A stretch of 64,000 bases of DNA from Clostridiales bacterium (lineage in GTDB: Bacteria; Bacillota; Clostridia; Lachnospirales; Cellulosilyticaceae). The first letter of the stretch is position 1. Each line of letters opens with the position of its first letter. This document shows, in pieces, positions 55,864-64,000 of the stretch. Where the stretch lies: assembly GCA_019418225.1 (NCBI GenBank), contig DYCF01000007.1, forward strand, positions 1 to 64,000, written 5' to 3'. The position numbers were made by a program, and so were the translations under genes. The notes beneath the pieces were generated by a model, which was not told the DNA's origin, did not search any database, and saw only the letters and a program-made list of their open reading frames with translations.

Positions 55864-56181
55864 ATGAGGCAATTTGAAAATGTAACATTGATGAAAAAAG
55901 CAAATGTATATTTTGATGGCAATGTAACGAGTCGCACTGTGTTTTTACCAGATGGTGAAAGAAAGACATTAGGAATTATGCTTCCTGGTGAATATACTTT
56001 TACAACAGGGCATAAAGAAGTAATGGAAATCGTAGAAGGCTATATGGAAGTCAAACTTCCTGATAGCGAAAGTTATGTCAGTTACAAGACAGGAGACAAG
56101 TTTGAAGTACCTGGTCACTCTAGCTTTGAACTGCGGGTAAAGGAGGTAAGTGACTACTGTTGTTCTTACATAAAAGAATAA
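55864..56181 (+). CDS. ppnP: Pyrimidine/purine nucleoside phosphorylase
   Basis: A 105-residue cupin-fold enzyme of the UPF0345/PpnP family that splits nucleosides with phosphate. Family pattern: [39 protein letters not shown], and [15 protein letters not shown]. The start ATG follows aaaggggtctagg. A single gene, cytosolic, with no functional link to the neighbouring transporter. Confidence 0.92.
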   Translation: MRQFENVTLMKKANVYFDGNVTSRTVFLPDGERKTLGIMLPGEYTFTTGHKEVMEIVEGYMEVKLPDSESYVSYKTGDKFEVPGHSSFELRVKEVSDYCCSYIKE

Positions 56182-56247
56182 GAGGAGAAACATAGTTTGG
56201 CATGCGAGTAGAGTTTCACACAAAATAAGACTAACAAGGATGAGGCG

Positions 56248-57129
56248 ATGAATAAAACAAGAAAAGTACCAGCATGGGTTGGCGATGTATTATTAATCAT
56301 TACGGCAGTAGTATGGGGCGGAGGATTCATAGGTGTAGCAAAGTCGCTAGATACGCTAGGACCGTTCTATATGATTGCATTACGTTTTCTTATAGCAAGT
56401 ATATTAATGCTTATTGTATTTGGAAAAAAGTTAAAAAAAGTTACTAGAAATGATATATGGGCAGGTATATGGAGTGGCACATTTTTATTTTTAGGTTTTG
56501 CAGGACAGACCTTGGCTGCTAAGTATTTAAGTGTAGGTAAGTTAGCCTTTTTAACAGCTCTAAATGTGCTTATTGTACCGTTTTTAGCACGACTTGTTTT
56601 TAAAGAGCATATTAAAAAACATAATATTATTGCCAGTATAATTGCAGTTATCGGTTTTGGTTTTCTAAATCTGACGAAGGATACAGGATTTAGTATGGGC
56701 ATAGGTGAAGTATTAGCAGTAGTAGGTGCTATATTCTTTGCAGGGCAGATTACAGCATTAGGTCATTATACGAAGAAAATAGATGTATGTATCTTATCTG
56801 TTATTCAGATGATTGTATGTTGTATCTTAGGATTTACATGTGCCATCTTTTTAGAGGCGCCGCCCACTCAGCTTAATATAGAGATGCTTTTACCAGTAGG
56901 ATATTTAGGTGTGTTTAGTACATTTGTAGCATTTCTCTGTCAAACTATTGGGCAAAAGTATACTTCAGCAGCAAGAGCGGCGATTATACTTTCTTTAGAA
57001 TCTGTATTTGGGACACTCTTTTCTGTCATGCTGTTAAGTGAAGTTTTAACAGTGAATATGACGATAGGTTCATTTCTTATTTTATTAAGCGTTGTTTTAG
57101 CAGAGTATATGCATATTAAAATAGGCTAG
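56248..57129 (+). CDS. EamA/DMT-family transporter
   Basis: A 293-residue membrane protein with ten helices in two EamA repeats (about 12-140 and 155-290). Family features include AVVWGGGFIGVAKSLDTLGP, ALRFLIASILM, and TSAARAAIILSLESVFGTLF near the end of the second repeat. DMT proteins export metabolites or amino acids; the substrate cannot be inferred. The ATG follows aaggatgaggc. Confidence 0.9.
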   Translation: MNKTRKVPAWVGDVLLIITAVVWGGGFIGVAKSLDTLGPFYMIALRFLIASILMLIVFGKKLKKVTRNDIWAGIWSGTFLFLGFAGQTLAAKYLSVGKLAFLTALNVLIVPFLARLVFKEHIKKHNIIASIIAVIGFGFLNLTKDTGFSMGIGEVLAVVGAIFFAGQITALGHYTKKIDVCILSVIQMIVCCILGFTCAIFLEAPPTQLNIEMLLPVGYLGVFSTFVAFLCQTIGQKYTSAARAAIILSLESVFGTLFSVMLLSEVLTVNMTIGSFLILLSVVLAEYMHIKIG

Positions 57130-57221
57130 AGGTACAGGAAAATAGCGAAAGTTTCATACGTAATCAGGTGAGTACTTGAAAAAAAAGTAATAGCTTAGTA
57201 TAATAAGAGAACAATTGCATA

Positions 57222-57263
57222 GAGACAGTTCGTGAACCTCCTGTCTTAAAATAAAACTACGGT
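57222..57263 (+). ncRNA. preQ1-I-type riboswitch
   Basis: P1 gacag/ctgtc (57224-57228 with 57241-57245) encloses loop ttcgtgaacctc. The A-rich tail aaaataaaactacgg can form the H-type pseudoknot with the loop (cgtg with tacg). The segments aGTTC, ACCtCC and AAACTA match the class consensus. The next gene is queT, and a terminator lies between, as expected for transcriptional control. Confidence 0.65.
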
Positions 57264-57304
57264 AAACAGATTGAAAAGTATAGCTTTATAAATCAAAAAT
57301 GTTT

Positions 57305-57342
57305 ATAGGGAGTGTGAGTTAAGGAACTTGCACCCTTTTTGT
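57305..57342 (+). terminator. Terminator in the queT leader
   Basis: The arms agggagtgtgagtt and aacttgcaccct pair imperfectly and are followed by ttttt. Probably the expression platform of the preQ1-like switch. Confidence 0.7.
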
Positions 57343-57439
57343 TTGCGAAAGTATATGGTAATATACTTTGGTATAAATGATGAAAGTTTTTCATAAAACA
57401 TATAAGAAGAATCTTTTATATTTATGAAAAATGTAGTTA

Positions 57440-57489
57440 ATGAGGTCATTGATAGGGGGATTCTAACCTTTATGAATGACCTTTTTATT
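57440..57489 (+). terminator. Second terminator in the queT leader
   Basis: The stem aggtcattgatagg/cctttatgaatgacct ends in ttttt, about 75 bases before queT. A second terminator in the same leader implies another layer of control or a separate short transcript between 57342 and 57440. Confidence 0.8.
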
Positions 57490-57562
57490 TGGATTATTTT
57501 ATGTGAGTAAGCGGGTTATTTATGCAAGATAAGAATATAGAGCATTATAAAAGGAGCGTATT

Positions 57563-58096
57563 ATGAGAATTACAACGAAGGAACTTGTTCAAATTGCAGT
57601 GATTGCAGCTATTTATGCCGTACTGACAGCAGTATTTGCAAGCATTAGCTTTACACCATTACAACTTAGATTATCAGAGATTATGGTATTTTTAGCATAT
57701 TTTAATCCGATTTATATTGCGGGTCTTACATTAGGATGTTTCATTGTAAATATTCTGATGTCACCTTACTTATTAATGGATGGCGTATTTGGTACAATGG
57801 CAACACTTTTAAGTGTAATAGCTATTTATTATACAGGTAAAGCTTTTAAAGGAAGCAAAAAAGGTATGATTATAGCTTCTTTATGGCCAACTATTTTTAA
57901 TGGGATTATTGTAGGATGGATTATTTATACATGCAGCATTATGGAAGGCAGTATGACTAAAAATATTACAGCACTTGTAGGTCTTATGGGAAATGTAGCA
58001 ATTGGTGAATTTATTGTAGTATCCATTATTGGTGTGCCAGTAGTATATTTCATTATGAGTCGTTACAAAGCGGTTATTAATAAAATTAGCAGATAA
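57563..58096 (+). CDS. queT: QueT-family ECF transporter S component (queuosine precursor)
   Basis: A 177-residue membrane protein with about six helices, of the QueT (DUF988) family. It has VQIAVIAAIYAVLTAVFA, LQLRLSEIMVFLAYFNPIYI and FGTMATLLSVIAIYYTGKA. It should take up preQ0/preQ1 or queuine by joining the shared ECF ATPase module, which is not here. The upstream preQ1-like riboswitch supports the assignment. aaggag precedes the ATG. Confidence 0.88.
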   Translation: MRITTKELVQIAVIAAIYAVLTAVFASISFTPLQLRLSEIMVFLAYFNPIYIAGLTLGCFIVNILMSPYLLMDGVFGTMATLLSVIAIYYTGKAFKGSKKGMIIASLWPTIFNGIIVGWIIYTCSIMEGSMTKNITALVGLMGNVAIGEFIVVSIIGVPVVYFIMSRYKAVINKISR

Positions 58097-58135
58097 TATT
58101 AAAACGGCAAAAGATACTGTGATAGATAAAGAAAT

Positions 58136-58176
58136 AAAAAGGGTCAGGTTTCACGAGTGTGATCTGGCCCTTTTAC
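58136..58176 (+). terminator. queT terminator
   Basis: The stem aaaagggtcaggt/atctggccctttt is followed by T/A residues, about 40 bases after the queT stop. Confidence 0.85.
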
Positions 58177-58344
58177 TATATTCAAATCCTTAAATCAGTT
58201 TGTTTTAGGAAATTATACAGAGGATGTAACATTACGAGGCATGTATAGTTGAGGCATTTATAGTTAATGTGAAAACAACTTTAATTTTACTTAATATTAA
58301 ACATTTAATTATATAATAATATTTTTTTATAGAAAAAAAGGAAA

Positions 58345-58560
58345 AGGGGGAGAGGCGTCGAATATATATAATATAACCAGTTGTTTTAGGACAAGCAGCT
58401 AGCAAAGGTAGTTAGACTAAAGTGCTAGCGAAGTTCATATATAAGTAATATGAACTACTTTCTCCTAAATTGATATGTAACTATTAAATAAGACTATAGT
58501 TACTCCTACAAGTAAACTTTAAGTTCACAAGAAAGAGACGTAGGCAAGGACAAGTGGTTG
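58345..58560 (+). ncRNA. Large structured RNA upstream of the hibernation factor gene, probable raiA-motif RNA
   Basis: About 215 bases fold as nested stems: an outer gcgtc (58355-58359) with gacgt (58537-58541), tttagga (58385-58391) with tcctaaa (58463-58469), gctagc with gctagc (about 58398 and 58424), gttcatat with atatgaac (58433-58455), and aactat with atagtt nearer the 3' end. A G/A-rich tail ggcaaggacaagtgg runs to the ribosome site. The raiA-motif RNA is known from the same place before raiA/hpf genes in Firmicutes. Size, position and structure agree; I could not run the covariance model. Confidence 0.65.
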
Positions 58561-58575
58561 AAAGGAGAGATGCAT

Positions 58576-59121
58576 ATGAAATACAATATTATTGGGAAAA
58601 ACATTGAACTTACAGAAGCATTAGAAAATGCAGTAGTAGAAAAACTTGAGAAACTTGATAAATACTTTAATGATAGTGTTGAAGCTCAGGTAACCCTTAT
58701 TGTAGAGAAACTAAGTCATATCATTGAGATAACAATTCCATTTAATGGTTCAGTTTTACGTGCCGAAGTAGAAGGCAAAAACATGTATAATATTATGGAT
58801 GATGCAGTTGATGTTATCGAAAAACAAGTTAATAAATTCAAAAATAAATTAAGAAGTAAACATAGAAATGGTATTAGTCAATTTACACCAGATTTCCTTC
58901 GTGAAGAAGTAGAGGAAAGTAAAGATCAAGAAATCAAAATTGACCGTAAAAAGAAATTTGCTATCAAACCAATGGACGCTGAAGAAGCAGTGCTCCAAAT
59001 GGAACTTGTAGGACATAATTTCTTCGTATACTTAGATGCTGATACAGAAGAAGTTAATGTCGTTTATAAAAGAAAAAATGGCACATATGGTTTAATCGAA
59101 CCAGTGCTTGATGAAGAGTAA
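58576..59121 (+). CDS. hpf: Long-form ribosome hibernation promoting factor (RaiA/YfiA family)
   Basis: A 181-residue protein. The N-terminal S30AE domain (about 1-100: YNIIGKNIELTEALENAVVE, EITIPFNGSVLRAEVEG) binds the decoding region of idle ribosomes. The C-terminal domain (about 125-181: KKKFAIKPMDAEEAVLQME, VGHNFFVYLDADTEEVNVVY) mediates 100S dimer formation. Both domains are complete. ATG 58576 is chosen for its eight-base distance from aaaggaga; TTG 58558 and ATG 58570 are poor. A terminator follows directly. Confidence 0.96.
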   Translation: MKYNIIGKNIELTEALENAVVEKLEKLDKYFNDSVEAQVTLIVEKLSHIIEITIPFNGSVLRAEVEGKNMYNIMDDAVDVIEKQVNKFKNKLRSKHRNGISQFTPDFLREEVEESKDQEIKIDRKKKFAIKPMDAEEAVLQMELVGHNFFVYLDADTEEVNVVYKRKNGTYGLIEPVLDEE

Positions 59122-59127
59122 AAATAT

Positions 59128-59165
59128 GAAAAGGCTGTGGCACAAAAGTGCCACAGCCTTTTTTA
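59128..59165 (+). terminator. hpf terminator
   Basis: A perfect stem aaggctgtggcac/gtgccacagcctt with a T run. Confidence 0.95.
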
Positions 59166-59201
59166 GATGTAATCATAATACTAATTATAGGTGGATTTGG
59201 T

Positions 59202-59561
59202 ATGGCTAATATTCTACATAATGTAGACTATGCACCAAATAATTTAGCTATAATGAATGTGGAAAGTAATATAGGCAATAAGCATGAAGAAAGTTTTTAC
59301 TATAAAAATGGTGAAAGTACACAAACATTCAGAGTAAGTTCTGATTCACAGCAGTGCCTAACAGGAGAAGTCTATGTAAAGCAAGGAAGCATTGCTATTA
59401 ATATAGAGGACGATAAAGGAAGCAGTATTTTCAGCCAAGAATTTACGCCACAAAAAGAACCTTATACAGTACAAATTTCCCTAGATAAAAGTAACACTAC
59501 CTACAAGGCACATATTACCTACAACAAAGCAAGAGGAAGCGTAAACCTCAAACCAGAATAA
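59202..59561 (+). CDS. Small unknown protein
   Basis: A 119-residue protein I do not recognise. It is hydrophilic, Ser/Asn/Lys-rich and predicted mostly beta, ending GSVNLKPE, with no Cys pairs or motifs. ATG 59202 has aggtgga seven bases upstream. The reading frame stays open for 54 bases before it, through the hpf terminator, and there encodes a hydrophobic stretch (VIIILIIGGFG). That could be chance, or the remnant of a lost N-terminal signal or membrane anchor. A terminator follows. It is uncertain which promoter serves it. Confidence 0.55.
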   Translation: MANILHNVDYAPNNLAIMNVESNIGNKHEESFYYKNGESTQTFRVSSDSQQCLTGEVYVKQGSIAINIEDDKGSSIFSQEFTPQKEPYTVQISLDKSNTTYKAHITYNKARGSVNLKPE

Positions 59562-59576
59562 AATATCAGCAATAAC

Positions 59577-59625
59577 AAAAAAGCCATAAACTCGAGACCA
59601 TCTCAAGTTTTATGGCTTTTTATTA
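59577..59625 (+). terminator. Terminator after the 119-residue protein gene
   Basis: The stem aaaagccataaact/agttttatggctttt is followed by tatt. Confidence 0.85.
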
Positions 59626-59669
59626 TATATAAAGCTAATATTCCATTATCCATTAATACAAGTAAGATA

Positions 59670-59815
59670 TTAATGGATGATGATCTTCGTGAAGTGCTTC
59701 AAAGTGTTTTTAGGTGGAGCGTCCAAAGCACGAGGAATGGAGCGCTGCGTTTTCTACCGCTGCTTTGAAACACAAGCTTAGAGCATCACAGATTACGGAG
59801 AGTGTAGTCCATCAG
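59670..59815. repeat. Long hairpin element, copy B (degenerate)
   Basis: The right arm (59762-59813: caagcttagagcatcaca and flanks) is close to the right arm of the element at 340-383. The left arm (ggatgatgatcttcgtgaag, then tgcttcaaag) pairs with it only in part. The loop is GC-rich (ggagcg, gcgctgcg). Nothing is encoded. Confidence 0.65.
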
Positions 59816-59846
59816 TGCCCCAGTGTCTAGCGGCTTTAATTCATGA

Positions 59847-61637
59847 CTATGCAAACTGGCTATTATAAAGTCCGGCGTATAATCCGCCTTCTTTTAGGAG
59901 CTCTTCATGAGTACCTTTTTCTACAATATTACCTTGTTGCATAACTAAAATCATATCCGCCCCTTTAATGGTAGATAATCTATGTGCAATGACGAAGCTT
60001 GTGCGTCCTTGCATGAGGCGATTCATGGCTTCTTGAATATGAATTTCAGTACGGGTATCTACATTGCTGGTGGCTTCATCTAATATAAGGATGGTTGGGT
60101 CGGATAAAACAGCACGAGCAATGGTGAGAAGTTGCTTTTGACCTTGAGAGATGTTAGAACCCTCTTCATTAATGATTGTATCATAGCCATCAGGTAATGT
60201 TTCAATGAAATGATCCGCAAAGGCGGCTTTAGCTGCCGCTTTAACTTCTTCTAAAGTAGCATTTTCTCTTGAATAGGCAATATTATCTTTGATACTTCCT
60301 TTAAAAAGCCAAGTGTCTTGTAGAACCATGCCAAATAAATTACGTAAATCTCCTCTTAGCATATGGGTAATATTAATGCCATCAATATTAATACTACCAT
60401 CTTGAATTTCATAAAAACGCATAAGAAGATTGATTAAAGTAGTCTTACCAGCACCGGTAGGTCCTACGACAGCAACGGTTTGACCAGGACGTACAAAAAG
60501 AGAAATATCTTGCATAAGGGGCTTTTCTGGGTTATAGCCAAAGCGGACATGATTAAAGGTGACTTGACCTTTGGCATGAGTGGGTACTTGAGGTATGCTA
60601 GGTTCAGGTACTTCATTTTCCGCATCTAAGACTTCAAAGACACGTTCAGCAGAGGCTACTGTAGACTGTAGGATGTTAGCAATATTAGCAACTTGGTTGA
60701 TAGGTTGCATAAACTGTCTTGTATATTGAATGAAGGCTTGAATATCACCTACAGAAATTTTGCCGTTAATAACGAAGTTGCCACCTATAACGGCAATAAA
60801 TACATAACCTAGATTACTGGCAAGACTCATAACAGGCATAATAAGACCTGAAACGAATTGTGCTTTTACACTCACTTCAAAAAGTGCATCATTTAATTGA
60901 GCGAAGTCTTTCATGTTTCTTGATTCTTGGTTAAAGGCTTTAATTACTGCATGACCTGTATAGGATTCTTCTACATGTCCATTTAATAAGCCAAGTTTTG
61001 TTTGCTGGTCTAAGAAGAAAACTTGTGAACGCTTAATGATAGGACGGCTTAGAATAGCACCTAAGGGTAAGGTGATGACAACAATTAAAGTTAAGACTGG
61101 GCTAATAGTGAGCATCATAATAATGACACCTATGATAGTGATAACAGAAGTAATGATTTGAGTTAAACTCTGCTGTAATGTGGTACTGATATTATCAATG
61201 TCATTAGTAACACGACTGAGTAAGTCTCCAGTTGAATGACTGTCAATATATTTAAGAGGTAAAATACCTAGTTTTTTATCTACTTCTTGACGTAGGCTAA
61301 AGACAGTTTGTTGTGCTACATCAGCCATAACATACTGTGCAAAGTAAGAAAATAACCCGCTTAATAAATAAAAGGCAATAAGCCAAATGAGAAAGCCTGT
61401 AATTTGCCTAAAGTCAAAAGTACCTGTGGCAGCACCAGTAAACAGTGTCGTTGTGACATTACCTACAAGCTTAGGTGTTAAAACAGAAAAGATTGTACTG
61501 ATGATGTTAAGAATGATGACTGTAATAAGCTGTACCCTCTTGGGAGCTAAATAGCTTAACAGTCTCATTAAGGAACCTTTGAAATTTTTGGCTTTAGCAC
61601 CAGGATGTTTTGGGTGGGGACCACCATGTTTCATCAT
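59847..61637 (-). CDS. Heterodimeric ABC exporter, subunit with competent ATPase
   Basis: A 596-residue half-transporter: six membrane helices (about 25-320), then the nucleotide-binding domain with Walker A GPTGAGKTT, Q-loop GMVLQDTWLFKGS, Walker B ILILDEATSNVD with catalytic Glu, and switch His IAHRLSTI. The signature is ISQGQKQ rather than LSGGQ. Start ATG has cgaaggaggt upstream and overlaps the stop of the partner gene by four bases. Partners of this sort export drugs, lipids or peptides; substrate unknown. Confidence 0.93.
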   Translation of the reverse strand: MMKHGGPHPKHPGAKAKNFKGSLMRLLSYLAPKRVQLITVIILNIISTIFSVLTPKLVGNVTTTLFTGAATGTFDFRQITGFLIWLIAFYLLSGLFSYFAQYVMADVAQQTVFSLRQEVDKKLGILPLKYIDSHSTGDLLSRVTNDIDNISTTLQQSLTQIITSVITIIGVIIMMLTISPVLTLIVVITLPLGAILSRPIIKRSQVFFLDQQTKLGLLNGHVEESYTGHAVIKAFNQESRNMKDFAQLNDALFEVSVKAQFVSGLIMPVMSLASNLGYVFIAVIGGNFVINGKISVGDIQAFIQYTRQFMQPINQVANIANILQSTVASAERVFEVLDAENEVPEPSIPQVPTHAKGQVTFNHVRFGYNPEKPLMQDISLFVRPGQTVAVVGPTGAGKTTLINLLMRFYEIQDGSINIDGINITHMLRGDLRNLFGMVLQDTWLFKGSIKDNIAYSRENATLEEVKAAAKAAFADHFIETLPDGYDTIINEEGSNISQGQKQLLTIARAVLSDPTILILDEATSNVDTRTEIHIQEAMNRLMQGRTSFVIAHRLSTIKGADMILVMQQGNIVEKGTHEELLKEGGLYAGLYNSQFA

Positions 61638-63385
61638 AAGGCTGCACCTCCTTCGAGTTCTTCTTTAGAAAGTTGAGACTGGGCAATTTCACGATAGGTC
61701 TCACAAGTCTTAAGAAGCTCTCTATGCGTACCTTTACCTACAATAGTATGATCGTCTAGTACTAATATGGTTGAGGCATTCATAATAGAGCTAATACGTT
61801 GTCCTACAATAATAATGGCAGCGTCTGTAACTTCTTTAGCAAGTGTCTTTCTAAGTTTCGCGTCAGTTTTAAAGTCTAAGGCAGAAAAACTATCATCAAA
61901 AAGATAAAATTCGGCCTTTTTAATAAGTGCACGGGCAATAGCTAAACGCTGCCTTTGACCGCCAGAAACATTAGTACCGCCTTGTGTAATTGGGCTATTA
62001 ATGCCTTCAGCCATACTAGAAACGAAATCAATGCCTTGTGCTGTTGTTAAAGCAGCATTAATTTCGCTATCCGTAGCATCAGCCTTGCCAAATTGTAAGT
62101 TACTAGAAACAGAGCCGCTAAATAAGAAGTTTTTCTGAGGAACGTAGCCTATTTTTTCGCGTAAATCGGTTAAAGAATAATCTTTAATATCTATGCCATC
62201 TATTAGAATTTTGCCAGAGGTAATATCATAAAATCTTGGAATAAGATTTAAAAGTGTACTTTTACCAGAGCCTGTGCCACCGATAATAGCCAGTGTCTCA
62301 CCAGGGACTACCTCAAATGAAATGTGTTCTAAGATAGGTTTTTTACTACCTGGATAAGCAAAGGAGACATCATCAAAGATAAGCCTTGCATGTCCATTTG
62401 GAGCAGTACATTTACTAGGTTTGTCTTGAATGTAGTTAATGGTATCTAATACTTCAGCAATGCGTGTTGCTGAGGCTAAGGCTCTTGGAATAAGAACGAA
62501 AATCATGGTAAGCATAACAAGGGAAAACATAATCTGCATAACATATTGAATAAAGGCAATTAGTGAACCGACTTCTAGCAGACGCGCACTTACCTTGCGG
62601 CTTCCAAACCATAGAATGACTACTGTTGTGAGATTTAATACAATCATAATGCTAGGCATTAAAATAGCCATAAGTTTATTAACGCGAATGGCATTATCAG
62701 TTAAATCTTGGCTAGCCTCTTCGAAGCGTGCTTCTTCATGTTTTGTCTTATTAAAAGCCCGAATAACGCGAATACCAGTAAGATTTTCACGTAAAATAAG
62801 ATTTACTTTATCTAATTTTATTTGCATTTGATTATAAAGCGGTACCGTTTGCCGACCTATTAAAAAAACGAGTAGTGCTAGGAGCGGGATAGAAACAAGT
62901 AAAATGAGTGATAAATTAGCATTAGTAGAAATAGCCATGATGATACCACCAATAGCCATAAGAGGTGCAGTAACCATCATTCGAAGGGACATAACTACTA
63001 ATTGTTGCACTTGATACACATCGTTAGTTGTTCTAGTAATTAAAGAAGATGTACCAAGTTTATTAAATTCTCCTAAGGAAAAACTTTCTATTTTTTCAAA
63101 GAGTGCATGTCTAAGGTCTCTCCCAACGGACATGGCAACCTTAGCAGAGGTATACATGGCAGTAGCACCTACAATAGCCGTAATAAGTGCAGCAATAATC
63201 ATATAAAAACCTATACGTATTATATAATTCATATTGCCAGATGTAATACCGTTGTCAATAATATTTGAGAGAAAGCTTGGCAAAGATAAATTACCAATGG
63301 CTTGGCATAAAAGAAGTAGACAAGTTGTAATAATAAGTACTGTATAAGGTTTAAAGAAATGTAAAAGTTTGCGCAAAGAAGTCAC
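61634..63385 (-). CDS. Heterodimeric ABC exporter, subunit with degenerate ATPase site
   Basis: A 583-residue half-transporter with six helices (about 15-310) and an ATPase domain: Walker A GGTGSGKST, signature VSGGQRQRLAIARAL. The Walker B region reads FYLFDDSFSALD, with Asp for the catalytic Glu, and the switch His is Gln (VGQRISSI). This is the regulatory half of asymmetric exporters such as TM287/288 and LmrCD. The start GTG overlaps a weak aggcgg site, so a nearby alternative is possible. First gene of a two-gene operon. Confidence 0.92.
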   Translation of the reverse strand: MTSLRKLLHFFKPYTVLIITTCLLLLCQAIGNLSLPSFLSNIIDNGITSGNMNYIIRIGFYMIIAALITAIVGATAMYTSAKVAMSVGRDLRHALFEKIESFSLGEFNKLGTSSLITRTTNDVYQVQQLVVMSLRMMVTAPLMAIGGIIMAISTNANLSLILLVSIPLLALLVFLIGRQTVPLYNQMQIKLDKVNLILRENLTGIRVIRAFNKTKHEEARFEEASQDLTDNAIRVNKLMAILMPSIMIVLNLTTVVILWFGSRKVSARLLEVGSLIAFIQYVMQIMFSLVMLTMIFVLIPRALASATRIAEVLDTINYIQDKPSKCTAPNGHARLIFDDVSFAYPGSKKPILEHISFEVVPGETLAIIGGTGSGKSTLLNLIPRFYDITSGKILIDGIDIKDYSLTDLREKIGYVPQKNFLFSGSVSSNLQFGKADATDSEINAALTTAQGIDFVSSMAEGINSPITQGGTNVSGGQRQRLAIARALIKKAEFYLFDDSFSALDFKTDAKLRKTLAKEVTDAAIIIVGQRISSIMNASTILVLDDHTIVGKGTHRELLKTCETYREIAQSQLSKEELEGGAAL

Positions 63386-63782
63386 CGCCTAACTAATTTA
63401 ATATAGGAGTTATTTTTGCCATATTTAATAGGAATATCCATAAAACGAATTATTCGGTTTATCTTGTGTTGTGAAAAATAACATGTTGTAAAAATCATTA
63501 GAAATGATTGAAAAAAGGAATTTTTTGAAATATAATAGAATGGCTATAATTGGATGAATCACTAGGTTGTAATAGAATTTAATTTTTGATATACTTAAGG
63601 CTAACGTTTATTATAAATTTACAACATTTTAATAGTATAGATACTAGGAATCAAGGAAGTGGCTAATAATAGGTATTATTAATTAATGAGGGCCACTGAC
63701 ATTCAAAATAGAAACAAAAGACTTAAATGAACTAGGCAGAGTTAGCATAAAAGCATTTAAATAAACAAAGAGGGTGAAAAAT
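63386..63782. promoter_or_regulatory. Divergent region between the ABC exporter and secA
   Basis: An imperfect palindrome aaacgaattattcggttt (about 63442-63460) sits about 60 bases before the exporter start and may be a repressor operator. Several AT-rich -10-like sequences occur (tataat at about 63530 and 63555) without a clear -35. agggtgaa before TTG 63783 is the secA ribosome site. No other gene is visible. Confidence 0.4.
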
Positions 63783-64000
63783 TTGAAACTAATCGATAGA
63801 ATTTTTGGGACTCACTCAGAGAGAGAGCTCAAAAGAATTGAACCAATCGTACAAAAAATCGAGTCATATGACGAAGCAATGCAAAAGCTTTCAGATGATC
63901 AGCTTAAAGCAAAAACAGAGGAATTTAGAGGTCGTCTTGCAAATGGCGAAAGTTTAGATGATATCTTACCAGAAGCTTACGCCGTATGTAGAGAATCAGC
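63783..64000 (+). CDS. secA: Preprotein translocase ATPase SecA, N-terminal part
   Basis: The first 72 residues of SecA, cut by the window edge. The start [20 protein letters not shown], then [20 protein letters not shown] and [11 protein letters not shown], are typical of the family's N-terminal region before the DEAD motor. The start codon is TTG with agggtga seven to ten bases upstream. In many Firmicutes secA directly follows hpf; here an unknown gene, a hairpin element and an inverted ABC operon lie between them. Confidence 0.95.
   Translation, partial: MKLIDRIFGTHSERELKRIEPIVQKIESYDEAMQKLSDDQLKAKTEEFRGRLANGESLDDILPEAYAVCRES

Noticed and set aside
56367..56702. 111-codon frame antisense to the EamA transporter
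   Set aside because: Shadow of the hydrophobic gene on the other strand; no start signal.

Overview
The window is low-GC DNA from a cellulose-degrading, spore-forming anaerobic Firmicute of the Clostridia. This rests on AGGAGG-type ribosome sites, GTG/TTG starts, a GH48 plus GH9 cellulase pair without dockerins, an exosporium-type collagen-like protein, AgrC/LytTR signalling genes and the anaerobic cobalt-early cobalamin pathway. A Cellulosilyticum (Clostridium lentocellum)-like organism fits best, but that is an inference from gene content only.

Layout. 1-6.5 kb: a long-hairpin repeat element, a rhomboid-like membrane protein lacking the catalytic serine motif, an unknown membrane protein with a PurK-like ATP-grasp protein, a triple-AP2 protein with a decayed HNH nuclease region, and transketolase. 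6.5-13.5 kb: a duplicated 155-bp hairpin repeat carrying DnaA boxes, then two secreted modular cellulases (GH48 and GH9), each with its own terminator. 13.5-22.8 kb: a signalling island with one intact LytTR regulator and AgrC-type kinase pair, a 42-residue double-glycine peptide gene, a MITE-like inverted-repeat element, and four tandem AgrC-like proteins that all lack the phospho-accepting His and carry Asn-to-Tyr in the ATP-binding N-box. A motif upstream of the regulator gene recurs, inverted, just upstream of the peptide promoter. This island is the best candidate for an undescribed system.

22.8-30 kb: a dispersed 113-bp repeat, a Dabb protein, a cluster of four DnaA-box matches, a polar amino-acid ABC importer, a collagen-like surface protein, and a LacI-type-sensor GGDEF protein. 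30-55.6 kb: about 25 kb of B12 genes in two blocks, each led by a cobalamin riboswitch. The first (cbiP to cbiL, then hemA, hemC, cobA-hemD, hemB, hemL) runs from glutamyl-tRNA to uroporphyrinogen III and the corrin ring. The second (cbiM, N, Q, a Cys-rich protein, cbiO, cobT, cobU, cobS) imports cobalt and finishes the lower loop. Leader 1 ends in a terminator; leader 2 runs into the ribosome site, so the two switches probably act at different levels. No precorrin-2 dehydrogenase or corrinoid adenosyltransferase is in the window.

55.6-64 kb: ppnP, an EamA transporter, a QueT transporter behind a preQ1-I-like riboswitch, a large structured RNA of raiA-motif type just upstream of the long-form hibernation factor gene, a small unknown protein, a second long-hairpin element, a heterodimeric ABC exporter with one degenerate ATPase, and the start of secA. 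No tRNA, rRNA, CRISPR array or transposase gene was seen.
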